This document shows positions 31,644 through 42,129 of a stretch of DNA of 64,000 nucleotides, piece by piece. The notes below the pieces were generated by a model. The model had not been told where the DNA came from and did not search any database. It saw only the letters and a program-made list of their open reading frames with translations. The DNA comes from Sacculina carcini. Lineage: Eukaryota; Arthropoda; Thecostraca; Sacculinidae. The translations under genes and the position numbers were made by a program. Every line of letters begins with the position of its first letter. Within the stretch, counting starts at the first letter, position 1. The stretch lies in contig OU696578.1 of NCBI GenBank assembly GCA_916048095.2, positions 5,605,007 to 5,669,006 on the forward strand, in the 5' to 3' direction.

Positions 31644-31926
31644 TGTTGTTATATAACCGGTACTAGCGCGCACGCTCGCACGTACACACATAGAGTGTAT
31701 GTCTGTGTGTGTGTGCTGCGCTGTGTGTGGTTTTAGCTTGCGAGTGCTGTGTTGTCAAGGTCGTGTGAAGGTCACTGTGTGCGTGTGCGTACGCTGATTG
31801 GCTGTTGGTGGACTGACGTCACTGGTTTTGTCACGAGTATGTTCGCGTTTGAGCACTGAACGGTTGGACTGGTGGACACGGTGTGATCGAGTGTGGACGT
31901 GTGGTGTTGTGTGTAATATAGTGATT
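31644..31926 (+). repeat. Right LTR of the small LTR element
   Basis: The partner of 29553-29839. The exact outer end is uncertain, since no clean target duplication was seen. Confidence 0.85.
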
Positions 31927-31984
31927 GACTTGTGCAGGTATTGTTGCGTTTCACTACGACTTTCTTTTTTTGTACTATATTTAC

Positions 31985-32152
31985 AACTTAAAGTTTACAA
32001 TTTACAATTTACAATTAACAATTTACGATTTACAATTTACAATTTACAATTTACAATTTACAATTTACAATTTACAATATACAATATACAATATACAATT
32101 TACAATATACAATTTACAATATACAATTTATAATTTAACATTTACAATTTAC
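31985..32152. repeat. Heptamer array (TTTACAA)n
   Basis: About 20 copies of TTTACAA, shading into ATACAAT variants toward 32100. The frames read through it (TIYNLQF repeats) are artefacts. The sequence just left of the LTR element, at 29541-29550, carries the same word. Confidence 0.93.
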
Positions 32153-32329
32153 ATACGCGCACAGGCCTCACATCCACCGAAACAACCAATCAGCGGCGAG
32201 CCGGTCACTCGCTCGCCGCCGCGGGGCATCAACACTTGACAAACACACACACACACACACCGACACAATCTCTCTCACACACACTCTCTCTCTCACTGCA
32301 CACGATCACACCACAAAGGTCGAAGTGAC

Positions 32330-32632
32330 AGCTGCTACACGGGAAAAAGTCGAAGCCTATGAACACACAGGTGTGTCCCGTGCAGCTCGCTGCCACCGCA
32401 GAACCGACTCATTCCACGCTATGGCGCCACAAAGACAAAATACGTATTAGAGAGGGCCACCACCCCAGAATGCAAGACACATAACATGACTGATATCTGG
32501 TACCCATTTACTGCTGGGTGGACAGGGGCTATTGGATTATAGGATTGGCCCAAAAATTTTGCTCCGCCGGGTTACGAACCACGGACCTCTCGCTTGTTAG
32601 GCGTGTGTGCCATCCACTACACCACGGAATCC
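32330..32632 (-). mobile_element. tRNA-derived SINE, copy 1
   Basis: The minus strand starts with a tRNA-Val-like head (32632-32561) and continues with a unique body that matches 61300-61550 closely: CCCCTGTCCACCCAGCAGT, CTGGGGTGGT, TGTGGCGCCATAGCGTGG, CACCTGTGTGTTC and CCGTGTAGCAGCTGTCACTT all recur in order. After the last box the two copies diverge. This copy runs on into GAGA/GTGT-rich DNA and so lacks the 3-prime part seen in copy 2. Confidence 0.8.
32561..32632 (-). tRNA. tRNA-Val(AAC)-like head of the SINE
   Basis: On the minus strand CCGTGGTGTAGTGG is a clear A-box region, CCTAACAAG resembles an AAC anticodon loop and GGTTCGTAACCC resembles a B box with one extra base. The acceptor stem pairs only partly and no CCA-type end is needed. 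It is a SINE promoter region or tRNA pseudogene, not a working tRNA. Confidence 0.65.
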
Positions 32633-32639
32633 ACAAAAA

Positions 32640-33180
32640 TTAAGGATATGTTTTGAAAACGAAAGATGAGGATCGAATACTAGGCCAAGGATTCAAACGG
32701 AAGTCGTAGAAGGATAAGATATTAGGATGCAATGATAGGAATTCAATTTTAGATTTTTCATCGATCAGAAACGAACGAGAGACTGCCCATGATTTTATGA
32801 AGAGTAGGAAGTCAGGATTATTGTGTTGAAGGCAGATATGTGGATAAATTTGGACATCTTCGGTATATATGATTAAGTTAATGGGAAATGAGCGAAGTAC
32901 AGATACAAGTACAGATACAGATACAGTGCAGATAGAAGACATATATATGATGAGGAATGTCGGGCCGAGAAGAGACACCTGGAGAGCGCCAGAAATGATT
33001 GATGGTTCAGCTGAGCATTGGCCATTGATCATAACTGAGAAATATAGGTTTTTTATGTGGGATCTTACGAACACTTCAAGTGGCCGTGTACATCGTTTAT
33101 TGTTCTATATAGTGGAGTTGTCGGTGTTTCCAGTGCTGAGTGCGTGCAGTTCTGTCAAACTGGGTCTTATATCAATTTAA
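32640..33180 (-). pseudogene. L2-like LINE RT fragment
   Basis: Minus-strand relic of the same LINE type as 35776-37980. SLLGPTFLIIYMSSIC, IYTEDVQIYPHICL and SWAVSRSFLIDEKSKI align with SLLGPLLFNLYVSSLC, VYADDVQIYFPISL and SWAASRYLLLNHDKT there. The catalytic YADD reads YTED, so this copy is inactive. It begins right where the SINE head ends. Confidence 0.75.
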
Positions 33181-33341
33181 GACTTGATTCTAATGATGTT
33201 CGCTCAAGTGTCACCTGTGATATGGAAACAATGCGTGCGTCTGTCATATCACAATTTGTTTAAGAAATTTTACAAACAAGCTTGCTTTGCAAACAAGTTG
33301 TTTTCTTCATGAGAATACGATCGGTCTGTTGTGTGATGTCT

Positions 33342-34578
33342 AGGGCTGTCAAAAAATCAACCTAAAAATCATAAAAAAGTAACTTTATTTTCTAGAAAAA
33401 GTAACCTAAAAAAGTAACCTAAAAATAACCTGAGTTTTAAAGTTATTATCACTTTTGTATCGTTTTATCACATGTTTATCACGCCTTTGCTGATTAGTGC
33501 GCCATGTGAAATACACGGTTTGTTTGTTGTTTGTTTGTGAACATATAAAGTAACCTAAAAACCAATAAAAAGGTAACCTAAAAATAACCTCCTTCAAAAA
33601 AGGTCAATTTCTGTTTGCAGTTCTGAAGGAAGAAAATACACCAGTCCTTCTTTTTTATCACCTTTCCGAGTTGGTACTACTTTTACACCCTCTCCGATCT
33701 GGTACCATTTTTACAACAAACAACCAAAAGTGACTTAGCATAATTTAGCTAACATCGAAAAAAGGAGCATAACCATCAAAATGTAATTTTGAGTGGAAAG
33801 CTCATACAAATGCGAAATACACTAATTGCAAATGTAAATATTTTCAGTAATGGTCGCAATAATGTTCTGTATATTTTTTCAATGGAACTTTTTAACAACT
33901 TAACACTTAACACTCTCTTCACTTAACACTTTATTTTAACACTGCATGTGTGAATGCCCCCCGTCCTCCCATATGTCAAACGTGGGATAATGGCGCTATC
34001 TCACGCCCTGAAAATCACGTGCAAATTCCTGTTAAAGTAAATACGTACTGTCAAGTGCTACAGTGCAGTATCTGGTATAGAGAGCTCACATATCGTACTA
34101 TACCACACTCCGAACATCTCACGACACCCTCCAGTTCGTGGACATTTCCTAAAATGGAATTACACTATCCTGCGTACCCAAAAACGTATAAATATCGAGT
34201 AGCACGGATGAATATCAATTGCTAAATCCTAACAGCAGAAATGTTGACATTTCTTGATCTTCAGACCTAATATTGCATTTCTTTTCCTATTTTATCCTCA
34301 TATATACCATTTTTGTGCCTCTTATCTGCAAAAAGTCACCAAACTTCGTGGTAAACTTACCTAATAACAAGAAAAATAACAAAAGGTAACCTGACGATAA
34401 AAAAGTAACCTTAAAAGCAAAAAAGTAACCTAACGATGAAAAATTAACTTTTGATAACCTAATAACTTTTTTAATAATTATCGTACACAAGTTTTTCATG
34501 CAGTTTTAGGTAGCTTATGAAAAAGTGACCTTTAGTTGAAAAAGTAACTTTATTAACTTTTGACAGCCCTAGCCCTAG
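33342..34578. mobile_element. hAT-type element with 8-bp target duplication, non-autonomous
   Basis: The left end AGGGCTGTCAAAA (33342) and right end TTTTGACAGCCCT (to 34570) are exact inverted repeats. TGATGTCT lies directly outside the left end (33334-33341) and again at 34579-34586, after eight extra bases AGCCCTAG that repeat the terminus. The interior is AT-rich with many AAGTAACCTAAAAA words near both ends and shows no transposase. TAGGGCTGTCAA ends are typical of hAT. A diverged relative lies at 62174. Confidence 0.8.
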
Positions 34579-34920
34579 TGATGTCTATGAAATTAAGATT
34601 GATCTGATTCATGGGCGTAGATCTTGGGGTGTATGGTGGTATATATACCCCCGACAAATTGGCTGAGGGAGCGCATATGCAATTATAGCCCGTGCATTCT
34701 GCTGAGCGCAGTTAATTGGGTATATTGTCATCAAAATCAGCATAACAATAACGAAACAATGCACGATAAATGTGTGTGTATACAATAATATTCAATATAG
34801 TTTTCATTGAGGTATGTGTGTTGTAATTGAATAGGCCGAAGATGGTTAAGGGTCATGCAATTGACCGACGGGGGGCTACGACCATTTACCCCAACGTACC
34901 AACTGATCCAACGCTTACTG

Positions 34921-35300
34921 CGATGCGATGAACACCGAGCGATAGCCACGATGCTACAGGCCGTGAGTGAATCTGACAGTGCGTATCTTGAGACTGAGTT
35001 AAGTCAGTGACCATCTTTGGCAATTTTTATCAGCTATGTGAAGTTTATGGTAGGGTAGGCTAGCTTTGGTTAGGTTAGGTTAGATAATGCTTGGTTGGGT
35101 TAGGTGGGTTGTTAGGCTAGACTTAGTTAGTTTAGGCTCTGTATACCTGGAATGAGGTTCGGATATAACATACAGCTAATAAATATAGCTTAGCTTATAG
35201 CTTCTGCTCATAGCTTGGTCACTCGCATATTTCAGTTTCTAGATACGCCACTGTCAGTCACTCACGGCCGGTGAGTCATCGCTCGGTGTTCATCGCATCG
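34921..35300. repeat. Inverted repeat with arms of about 55-60 bp
   Basis: The left arm 34921-34983 and right arm 35246-35300 are inverted copies (shared GATGCGATGAACACCGAGCG, GGCCGTGAGTGA and CTGACAGTG on the left strand), the left one with an extra stretch of about 10 bp. The loop holds GGTTAGG repeats (35077-35110). It could be an old MITE or a fold-back. Confidence 0.7.
35070..35115. repeat. Degenerate (TTAGG)n block
   Basis: GGTTAGGTTAGGTTAG followed by imperfect units. The complementary CCTAACCTAACCTAACC lies at 35410-35427. TTAGG is the arthropod telomere unit. Confidence 0.7.
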
Positions 35301-35775
35301 TATCAGCCTTTGATGAGATGGAGCGAACTGTAACAAAATGGAGGCGGAGCCAACAGGCGCGTTCCGTTCAATGCGATACAGGCGCTCTCTAACGGCGGAA
35401 AGTGTCACTAACCTAACCTAACCTAACCAACCAAACCTAACCTGACAACGAAAATGCATTTGTCAAAAATAACACTAGAACCGTGCGTTGATTGGCTTTG
35501 ATAAATATTACTTTCAAAAAGTAATATTACAATATCTCATGTTACTTAGGTATATTTATTATTGTTTTGTCGGCGGAACAAAAATCGAAACAAATATAAA
35601 GAACTCAAAAATATTAAAAATTGCACACTAGAAGAGCCTTAATCATCTTTGAAAAGTTGGTCTTTGTCGGAACGTAATTTTTGATTTAGTACATTGGAGA
35701 ACATCGGAATCCCAGTACATACAATCGAGCTAAACCAGTATATTTCTAATTCGAAGTGAAGCAATGAATGTCAAC

Positions 35776-37980
35776 AACAACAACAACAACAAACATGTAT
35801 TTAATATAGCGCACACAATAGTTACAAGCGCGCGACACGCAAAATAATACTGGAGCAAGTGGAAAAATTGGGTCAATTGCGCAGGTTGGGTGAAGTAAAA
35901 ACATGCAGCGCAGAACAGAAACATGTAGCAATTATGAGTCCGGAATATGTAACTAAAATGTGCAAAAAAAGAGATAAATCATTAAATAAAAGGAAAAACG
36001 GATTAAATCAATATCAATAGGAAGAATAAATCAATTATAACATTGCAAACAAGTAAACTTAAGAAGACTCTGAGGCCAAAGAAAGGAAATGCTTGTGCAG
36101 CTCAGAGGAGAAAGATGAGTAGGATTTCATTCGGAGGAGGCGAGGAGGAAGTGAATTATAAATGCGGGGTGCAAAAAAAAGAATGATTTCGCAGACCAAG
36201 TGGATTGGTTCAACGCAGGGGGACAGATTAGAGGAGTAGGATGGCGACGTGAACCAGAAGTACTCTCTTGAACCAGAAGTAGTGAGCGTAGATAGGACGG
36301 GGGTGAAGGACAGTGAAGGATTTTGTACACCAAACAGCAAATTTTGTAGCGAATTCGGAAATGAGCAGTGAGCCAACCAAGGCGGTGAAGGTGAGCTGAA
36401 GTTGGCGTTTTGGGAGGAAGTTTAAGAACAAAGCGACAGGCAAGGTTGATAATGGATTGTAGATGGCGGATACTTTTGAGGGGAAGGTGAAAAAACAAGG
36501 AGTTACAGTAATCTAGGCGAGTGAAAATGTAAGAATTGACGAGAAGAACAGCCGAAGATTCGTCCAAAAGAGAACGTATGGGATACAATTTTCTCAGAAT
36601 GAAGCGGCAAGAGCGAGTGAGTTGAGAAAAGTGTTGAGAAAATGATATTGTCGGATCAAATGTGATGCCAAGGTTGCGAATTTGAGAAGCTAGAGGCAAT
36701 TAGACAGTGGTAGGGGTTATCCTTGGAGGATGAAAAGCTAAGTAGACAGTTTTGTCGTGATTAAGAAGGAGGTATCTGGAGGCAGCCCATGACGAAATAT
36801 GGGAAAGAAGTTTAGATACCAAAGTAGAATTATGTAAAGATATGGGAAAGTAAATTTGTACATCGTCAGCATAGACGTGAAAGGAAATAGGGTATTCTCT
36901 GAGGACAGAACAAAGGGACGAGACGTAGAGGTTGAAAAGGAGTGGTCCCAGGAGAGAACCCTGTGGGACGCCAGAAGTCAACGGAACATTGACAGACATC
37001 CGGGAATTACAGCGGACAGAAAAGGAACGTTTATGAAGGTAGGAAGAGACAAGAGAAAGAGCTGAGAAAGAAAGGCCAATATGGGCGAGATCTTCACAAA
37101 GAATGGAATGATTGACGAGATCAAAGGCAGATGAAAAATCTAATGATATTAGCAGAACAGATTTGCCGAAGGAAAAGTTGGAAAAAATGTCATTAGTGAG
37201 GCGAATAAGGAGAGTTTCGGTTGAATGATTTGACATGAAGCCTGATTGACAAGGATCAAGGACCGGAGTAATAATCGGACGAAGTTGTTCAAGGATAGCG
37301 TGTTCAAGAAGTTTAGAAGGAAGCGTAAGCATAGATATAGGACGATAGTTGGAGGGGATGGCAGGATCAACATTAGGCTTCTTCAGTATGGGTGTGATTA
37401 TAGCATGCTTAGAAGCTAGAAATTGACCATGAAGAAAAGAAGAATTAACCATATGGGTGAGAATGGGAGCAAGGAGGAGGATCGAATCAGAGAGAGCGGA
37501 AAAATTAATAGGATCCGAGGGGCTTCTTTTGTTGCGGAGTTTGAGGAGAAAACGAGATGTTTTATAGGGAGAAATTGGTACGAAGGCCGAAATTGAATTT
37601 GAGGAGGTAGGAAATGATAGAGGAAAATGACTTTTTGGAATATTTGAGAGTATTGTATCAATTTTTTTAGTGAAAAAAGAGGAGAATTGATCAGCTGAAA
37701 TCATTATTGGACTCCGGGAGGCACTACCAGTTATTGATTTCAGAGTGGACCACCGAGAGTGTGAACCCTTTCCCAAAGAGGATAGGGGAGAGGTGAAATA
37801 AATGGATTTGGCGGAAGCAAGAGAGGTGAGGAAGGAATTTCGAGCCGAGCAAAAGGTTGACCAGGACGAAGGAGAGCGAAAGCGCCTCCAGAGACGCTCC
37901 GTACGACGGCATTTGGAGCGCAGGAGGCGCAGATCTGAGGACCACCAAGGAGGGGGTGGAGATTCGCAGATAACTTTTAT
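35776..37980 (-). mobile_element. L2-like LINE (LINE C), 5-prime truncated
   Basis: The minus-strand LINE starts in the linker before the RT (about 37980, WSSDLRLLRSKCRRTE), carries an almost uninterrupted RT (37776-36127), a C-terminus ending near 36059 and a 3-prime untranslated part closing in (TTG)n at 35776-35795. The endonuclease is missing through truncation. Lesions: one TAA at 36700 and a frame change in a poly-T run near 36170. It is therefore young among the LINEs here. Confidence 0.87.
36127..37776 (-). pseudogene. LINE C reverse transcriptase
   Basis: 358 codons to a TAA at 36700, followed in the same frame by 190 more. Motifs in order: NYRPISMLTLPSKLLE, LISLDFSSAFDLVNH, SGVPQGSLLGPLLFNLYV, FHVYADDVQIY (YADD near codon 305), LLNHDKTVYLAFH, RNLGITFDPTISFSQH and RLDYCNSLFF. 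All RT boxes are intact. The last about 35 residues (APRIYNSLPPRLL...) lie in another frame beyond a slip in a T-run. The in-frame TAA separates palm from thumb. Confidence 0.87.
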
Positions 37981-38989
37981 TATGTCTAACGTTTTATTAA
38001 CACTCCAATTAAATCAATAAACATATATTTATATTTTCCAGAGTGTCTAAAACACGCCAAAGAGCCTTAGAAATCATGTTTAGAATAAGGCTCGAATGAT
38101 CATCTCAAAACGACAAGAACAATCTAGGCTCCTTTACGCCTTGAAATTCACTAAATTCTAAGCAACGCGCAGAGAAATTGAAGCGTTGCACTCATTCTCT
38201 GCAATGACGGCTCACAAATTTCTTGCCACACTCATCGGAGCCCCATCCCTCTCGGCGCGCCTGTGCTAATCCGGTGGGCGGAGCCTATTTAGCTTTCGTT
38301 GACTTTGGAGCGATGCGCAAAACGGTGGGTCCCGGTAAGTTGGATCACATGGTACTAGAGCCAACGACTGAGCCCACTTTGAACACTAATGCATGATGGC
38401 GGTCATGCCCCCGAGCCTCGACACAAATCTACACCCTTGATCCACAGTGTCGCTGACGTTGAGTCCGTTATCGTTAGAAGCCCCTCACCGAGTGTGCATT
38501 CATTTCTGGGAGAAACTAAGAGCAAAATGACGCCACAGGTAATAATAACATTGTTGATAATAATAATATTGATGTCCCAAGTGAATATTACGTATTGCTT
38601 AGAGTGAAAAAGAAGTGATATATCAGGGATTTCTCAAGAAAACAATAATACTGGAACTGACGCTTGCCGTAAAGAGAGATTTAAACTGCGTCTGAAGGAC
38701 GTTGAGTCCGGACGTATCGGACGTATCGGACGTTATCGTTTGGATTGTATTGGAGTGTGTTTGTGCGTGTTTTGTGGGTCCTTCGGACCAGTGTATTTGT
38801 CTTACCTGCGTTTGCTATTTAGTATATTAAATGAAGTATATTAAAAATTAACATTGTGCAATGCTAATTCAAATTTATATACTAAAATTTCATTTAACAA
38901 CCATATTATCAATAAACACACTAGTTTTCACAACAAACCTCTTGTTAAAAATATTCAATCAATTTACTATAAACATTATCATTAAAGAT
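37981..38989. other. Unassigned DNA
   Basis: No gene supported. 38200-38560 is less AT-rich than its surroundings and opens a 72-codon frame (38389-38607) with a hydrophobic end; I do not recognise it. GGACGTATC is repeated three times near 38712-38735. Confidence 0.4.
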
Positions 38990-39690
38990 CGGACAAATAT
39001 GTGGTTATTTCATATGTTGATGGCATTCTTCATCTGATTAATTATTACAAAATACGTGATGAAAAAGCCCAAGTATGTAATTCAAGTTTTACATTCAAAA
39101 CAAACTTGGAACCAATAAGAATCGCTCGAAGAAGATCATTGAAAATAATAAAGAATAAACACTCACATGAGCGTTCTACTCCATTGTTCAAACAACTGAA
39201 CATTATGAAACTTGACGACCTGATCAGATACAATACTCTAGTGAAAATGTTCAATGCATTCAAAACTCGACTACCGAAGAATATACAAAATAACTTTGAA
39301 GTAAATCCCAGGCACGTGGACAAATATGCGGTTCCTTTTGCACGCACAAAAACAAGAGATATGACACTTATTCATCAAGGAATCAGACTTTGGGACCAAT
39401 TAGCAAGTCCAATCATAATGTCCCAATCGATGCCAGCTTTCAAGAACATAGTAAGAACACAATATATTCAAACTTATGATTGATACGCATACTGCTTATG
39501 TGTATGGGAGCATCTTAACAGAGTGGCATGATGAAAAGGTTTTGATTTTGTATATTTAGTTGTATATATTATATATCTTGATGTATATTGTATGTTGGTA
39601 AAGGGCAGTACAAGCCTCCAGGCTTCTTATGCCCAGCCATCATAACATTGCAAATTATCTGGTATTTTGTGTGTGAATGTTTGTGTTATG
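38990..39690 (+). mobile_element. CR1-like LINE C-terminus and tail (LINE F)
   Basis: The 160-codon frame 39001-39483 holds the closing part of a CR1-like RT: RSLKIIKNKHSHERSTPLFK, LNIMKLDDLIRYNTL, RLPKNIQNNF and GIRLWDQLASPI (the LWN.LP motif). The following GGGCAGTACAAGCCTCCAGG looks like a CR1-type tail. Everything upstream of the thumb is missing or unreadable. Stop at 39481-39483, in the expected place. Confidence 0.72.
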
Positions 39691-39862
39691 TTGGGTTTGG
39701 CAAATACATGATGATGATTTGTCCAATATCAGAGCATTATAACAAACTAAAAGCCAGACATACAGTATACATTCGTAAATGTATAGAGAGAATTAAATAT
39801 ATTTTATTCATTATATAGCACATGAAAATATAAAAATATGCAATGAAATATTCATCAATTAC

Positions 39863-40090
39863 TTAGGGGAACGAAGACGAACGATTGTTGAAACAGTTTG
39901 TCGCCAAAAAAGTTTGCGGATGTATATCCGTTTGTGTATTTCGTCTATCAATTGGTATGTTTTTGTACACCGAGAAGATTTTTTCCACGTCGACGCTGGT
40001 AGCTGGGGCTATTTTGAGATTAGCTAGATCTTCTGGTGACAAATCTTTAAGAATTTCAATAACCATCTCTGATTTCTCCTTGCAATTCAT
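39863..40090 (-). pseudogene. hAT transposase C-terminal (dimerisation) fragment
   Basis: A 75-codon frame with IAPATSVDVEKIFSVYKNIP at residues 27-46 and DRRNTQTDIHPQTFLATNCF at 48-67. This fits the hAT family dimerisation region (aPaTSvdvERsFS.yk.il.drR). The catalytic part is not visible upstream on this strand. It is either a scrap of a transposon or, less likely, a domesticated exon. Confidence 0.65.
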
Positions 40091-40099
40091 TTACAGGGC

Positions 40100-40740
40100 G
40101 CACCAGCTCAAAATTAGGGTTTCATGTCAGAAATGGTCGATATTTGTAACGTGGTTGATCTACATCATAGCCATGATCTTCTACGATTTTAATTTGGAAT
40201 ATATCAAATTGGATTAGTTACTCTACCAGACACAACATTGCGGTCCCTAACGTCTTCAAAAGAAGAATTTACAAGTTTTCAACTATGACAGGCAGAATTG
40301 CTTGAAGCTGTGGATCCTGAATTATACTTCGCGCTTTCTGTATTGATACAGAAACACTTCCGAATCATTTAATTCGACAGAGAGAAATTTCACGTTGGAT
40401 TGATATGAAAAATTATTAAGTAGACGTGCAGCTTTGTCTGGCCACAAACCAGATCCAAAGCTGCATACCCCCAATTCGGCCTTGATATCCTAAGCCAACT
40501 ACACATTATGGACAGATTACATCAGAGGCATGAGGCCGAATCCGCGGGATGAGGCCGGCGGGGGTAGATGACTGTTTTTTTAATTTCTTTTGGTTCTTCC
40601 TTCTTCGAAGAATTCTTTTGAAGATCGTGAATGCGAGATGCGAGCTGCCGCCGACAAAACAAAAATCGACGGCAGCAGCGTTTGGCGGAAAAAGGGAACA
40701 ACGAAAAATCCATCGACAAACAAACAAAATAAAGTCCTCA
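40100..40740. other. Unassigned DNA
   Basis: No supported gene. 40540-40740 opens overlapping frames on both strands with no recognisable motif. 40080-40230 could be the eroded continuation of the hAT transposase. Confidence 0.4.
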
Positions 40741-40741
40741 A

Positions 40742-41030
40742 ACAGACTCAAATGACCTCAATGACCTTGAAAATGACCTCGTAGGTCAAAAAAAACCTAG
40801 CCTATGATCTTCTTGCATCCATTTTACCCCTAAGGACCAAGTTTCATCTAAATCGGTCCAGTGGTTTAGGAGGAGATAGGGTAAACAGACACGAATGACC
40901 TCAATGACCTTGAAAATGACCTCGTAGGTCAACAAAACTCAGCCTATGCTCTTCTTGCATCCATTTTACCCCTATGGACCAAGTTTCATCAAAATTGGTC
41001 CAGTGGTTTTAGAGGAGATAGGGTACAAAC
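40742..41030. repeat. Tandem duplication, about 143-bp unit, two copies
   Basis: ATGACCTCAATGACCTTGAA begins at 40752 and again at 40895. The rest of the unit (CTTCTTGCATCCATTTTACC, AGTTTCATC.AAAT.GGTCC) follows both times with few differences. The unit ends in AACAGAC each time. Confidence 0.85.
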
Positions 41031-41039
41031 AGACATTTA

Positions 41040-41575
41040 GACAATTTGTAATCAGTGCAGTTCAAAAAAATTACCATCAATTCGGACCTTCGGGCCGAAT
41101 TTGATAAATCTCCCATTTTAGGCGAAAATCAGCTTGAAATTGCGTTTTAGGTTCTTGCCATAAAACAAGAAATATAATTTAGGTAAAAAATATTTTTATT
41201 TGACCACAAATTTCCAGACCATTTATTTAGTCTCCTTTTATTTTTATTATTGTTATTATTGCTATTGAAATAATTTAACAAAGTGAAAAACAAATTGCTT
41301 GAACACTATAAATTGTGTTATTATACACCCCATGCACTTTGATTAACAACAGATTGAAACAGAGATTGAGAGGGAGACAGGGAGAAAGAGATACAGAACA
41401 GTAATATTATGTAAATGCACATTTGATTACCAGAATGAAATATACCCTTTTTTTGCTACAAAGATTATCATGTCATCTTCCTTCCTAGTTTATAAAATAG
41501 TGTAGAAATTATATGTCCTGCAAAAACAGTAAAATTGTTTTTATGTTTCGAACAGTGTTTCAGTTGTTTTTACAC
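41040..41575. other. Unassigned AT-rich DNA
   Basis: I see no gene and no repeat boundary in it. Confidence 0.4.
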
Positions 41576-41706
41576 ACACTCACACACACACACACGTTTA
41601 GTATGTAGCGAAGCATATGCTAATACTGACACTGCCTTTTGACAATTTCACGCGCACATACACACCGACATACACACCGACATACACACATAAACACATA
41701 CCGACA

Positions 41707-41766
<60 letters not shown>

Positions 41767-41850
41767 CAAACACACATATACACGTATACACACATACAGA
41801 CACATACACGCAAACACACACATACACGCATACACACACAGTCTTTGTCA
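41576..41850. repeat. Compound CA / TA microsatellite
   Basis: CA-rich runs (41576-41595, 41660-41715, 41765-41840) flank an uninterrupted (TA)n at 41717-41761. All long frames here are artefacts. Confidence 0.93.
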
Positions 41851-42071
41851 TTTTCGACGCGTCGGTTGGCTGGCGAATTTCCGACGCGTCGCCAGTATTC
41901 GTGGGTGTTTCGACGCGACATTGTTGTGCGCCTGGCCATTCGACATTCGTGTTTCAATGGCACGCGCGCGTGTTTGTGCAGTGGCCGGAGGTGCCCGAGC
42001 CTGCTAGTCACGTGCCACATTTTCGACGGCACCTCCGATGTGGATTTGGATCTGGTGCGATTTTCCACCCC

Positions 42072-42073
42072 TG

Positions 42074-42124
<51 letters not shown>
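42072..42124. repeat. (GT)n microsatellite
   Basis: A GT run with a single TT break. It lies 200 bp from the CA run on the other side of a GC-rich stretch with two copies of the palindrome CGACGCGTCG (41857-41866 and 41882-41891). Confidence 0.93.
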
Positions 42125-42125
<1 letters not shown>

Positions 42126-42129
42126 GTGG

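Larger units (their letters stand above)
29553..31926 (+). mobile_element. Small LTR retrotransposon fossil
   Basis: Two direct repeats starting TGTTGTTATATAACC (29553-29839 and 31644-31926) enclose about 1.8 kb. Parts recognised are a gag-like start (about 29850-30100), RNase H (about 30300-30570, with WCDAS, HINMTELDA and TDSAN) and integrase (about 30760-31380, with a GHTG box, CDVCQ and LCDNDTVF). The type is Gypsy-like; the exact clade is unclear. It is broken, with a few breaks. The LTRs differ at about ten positions plus one repeat-length change, about 96 percent identity by eye, so the insertion is older than the one at 5325 but not ancient. Confidence 0.8.

Noticed and set aside
31798-32239. 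Protein with repeated TIYNLQF units
   Set aside because: A direct translation of the heptamer array; seven is not a multiple of three, so all frames give similar repeats.
32561-32632. A functional tRNA-Val(AAC) gene
   Set aside because: The acceptor stem pairs poorly, the B box has an extra base, and the sequence continues into a SINE body shared with 61250-61800.
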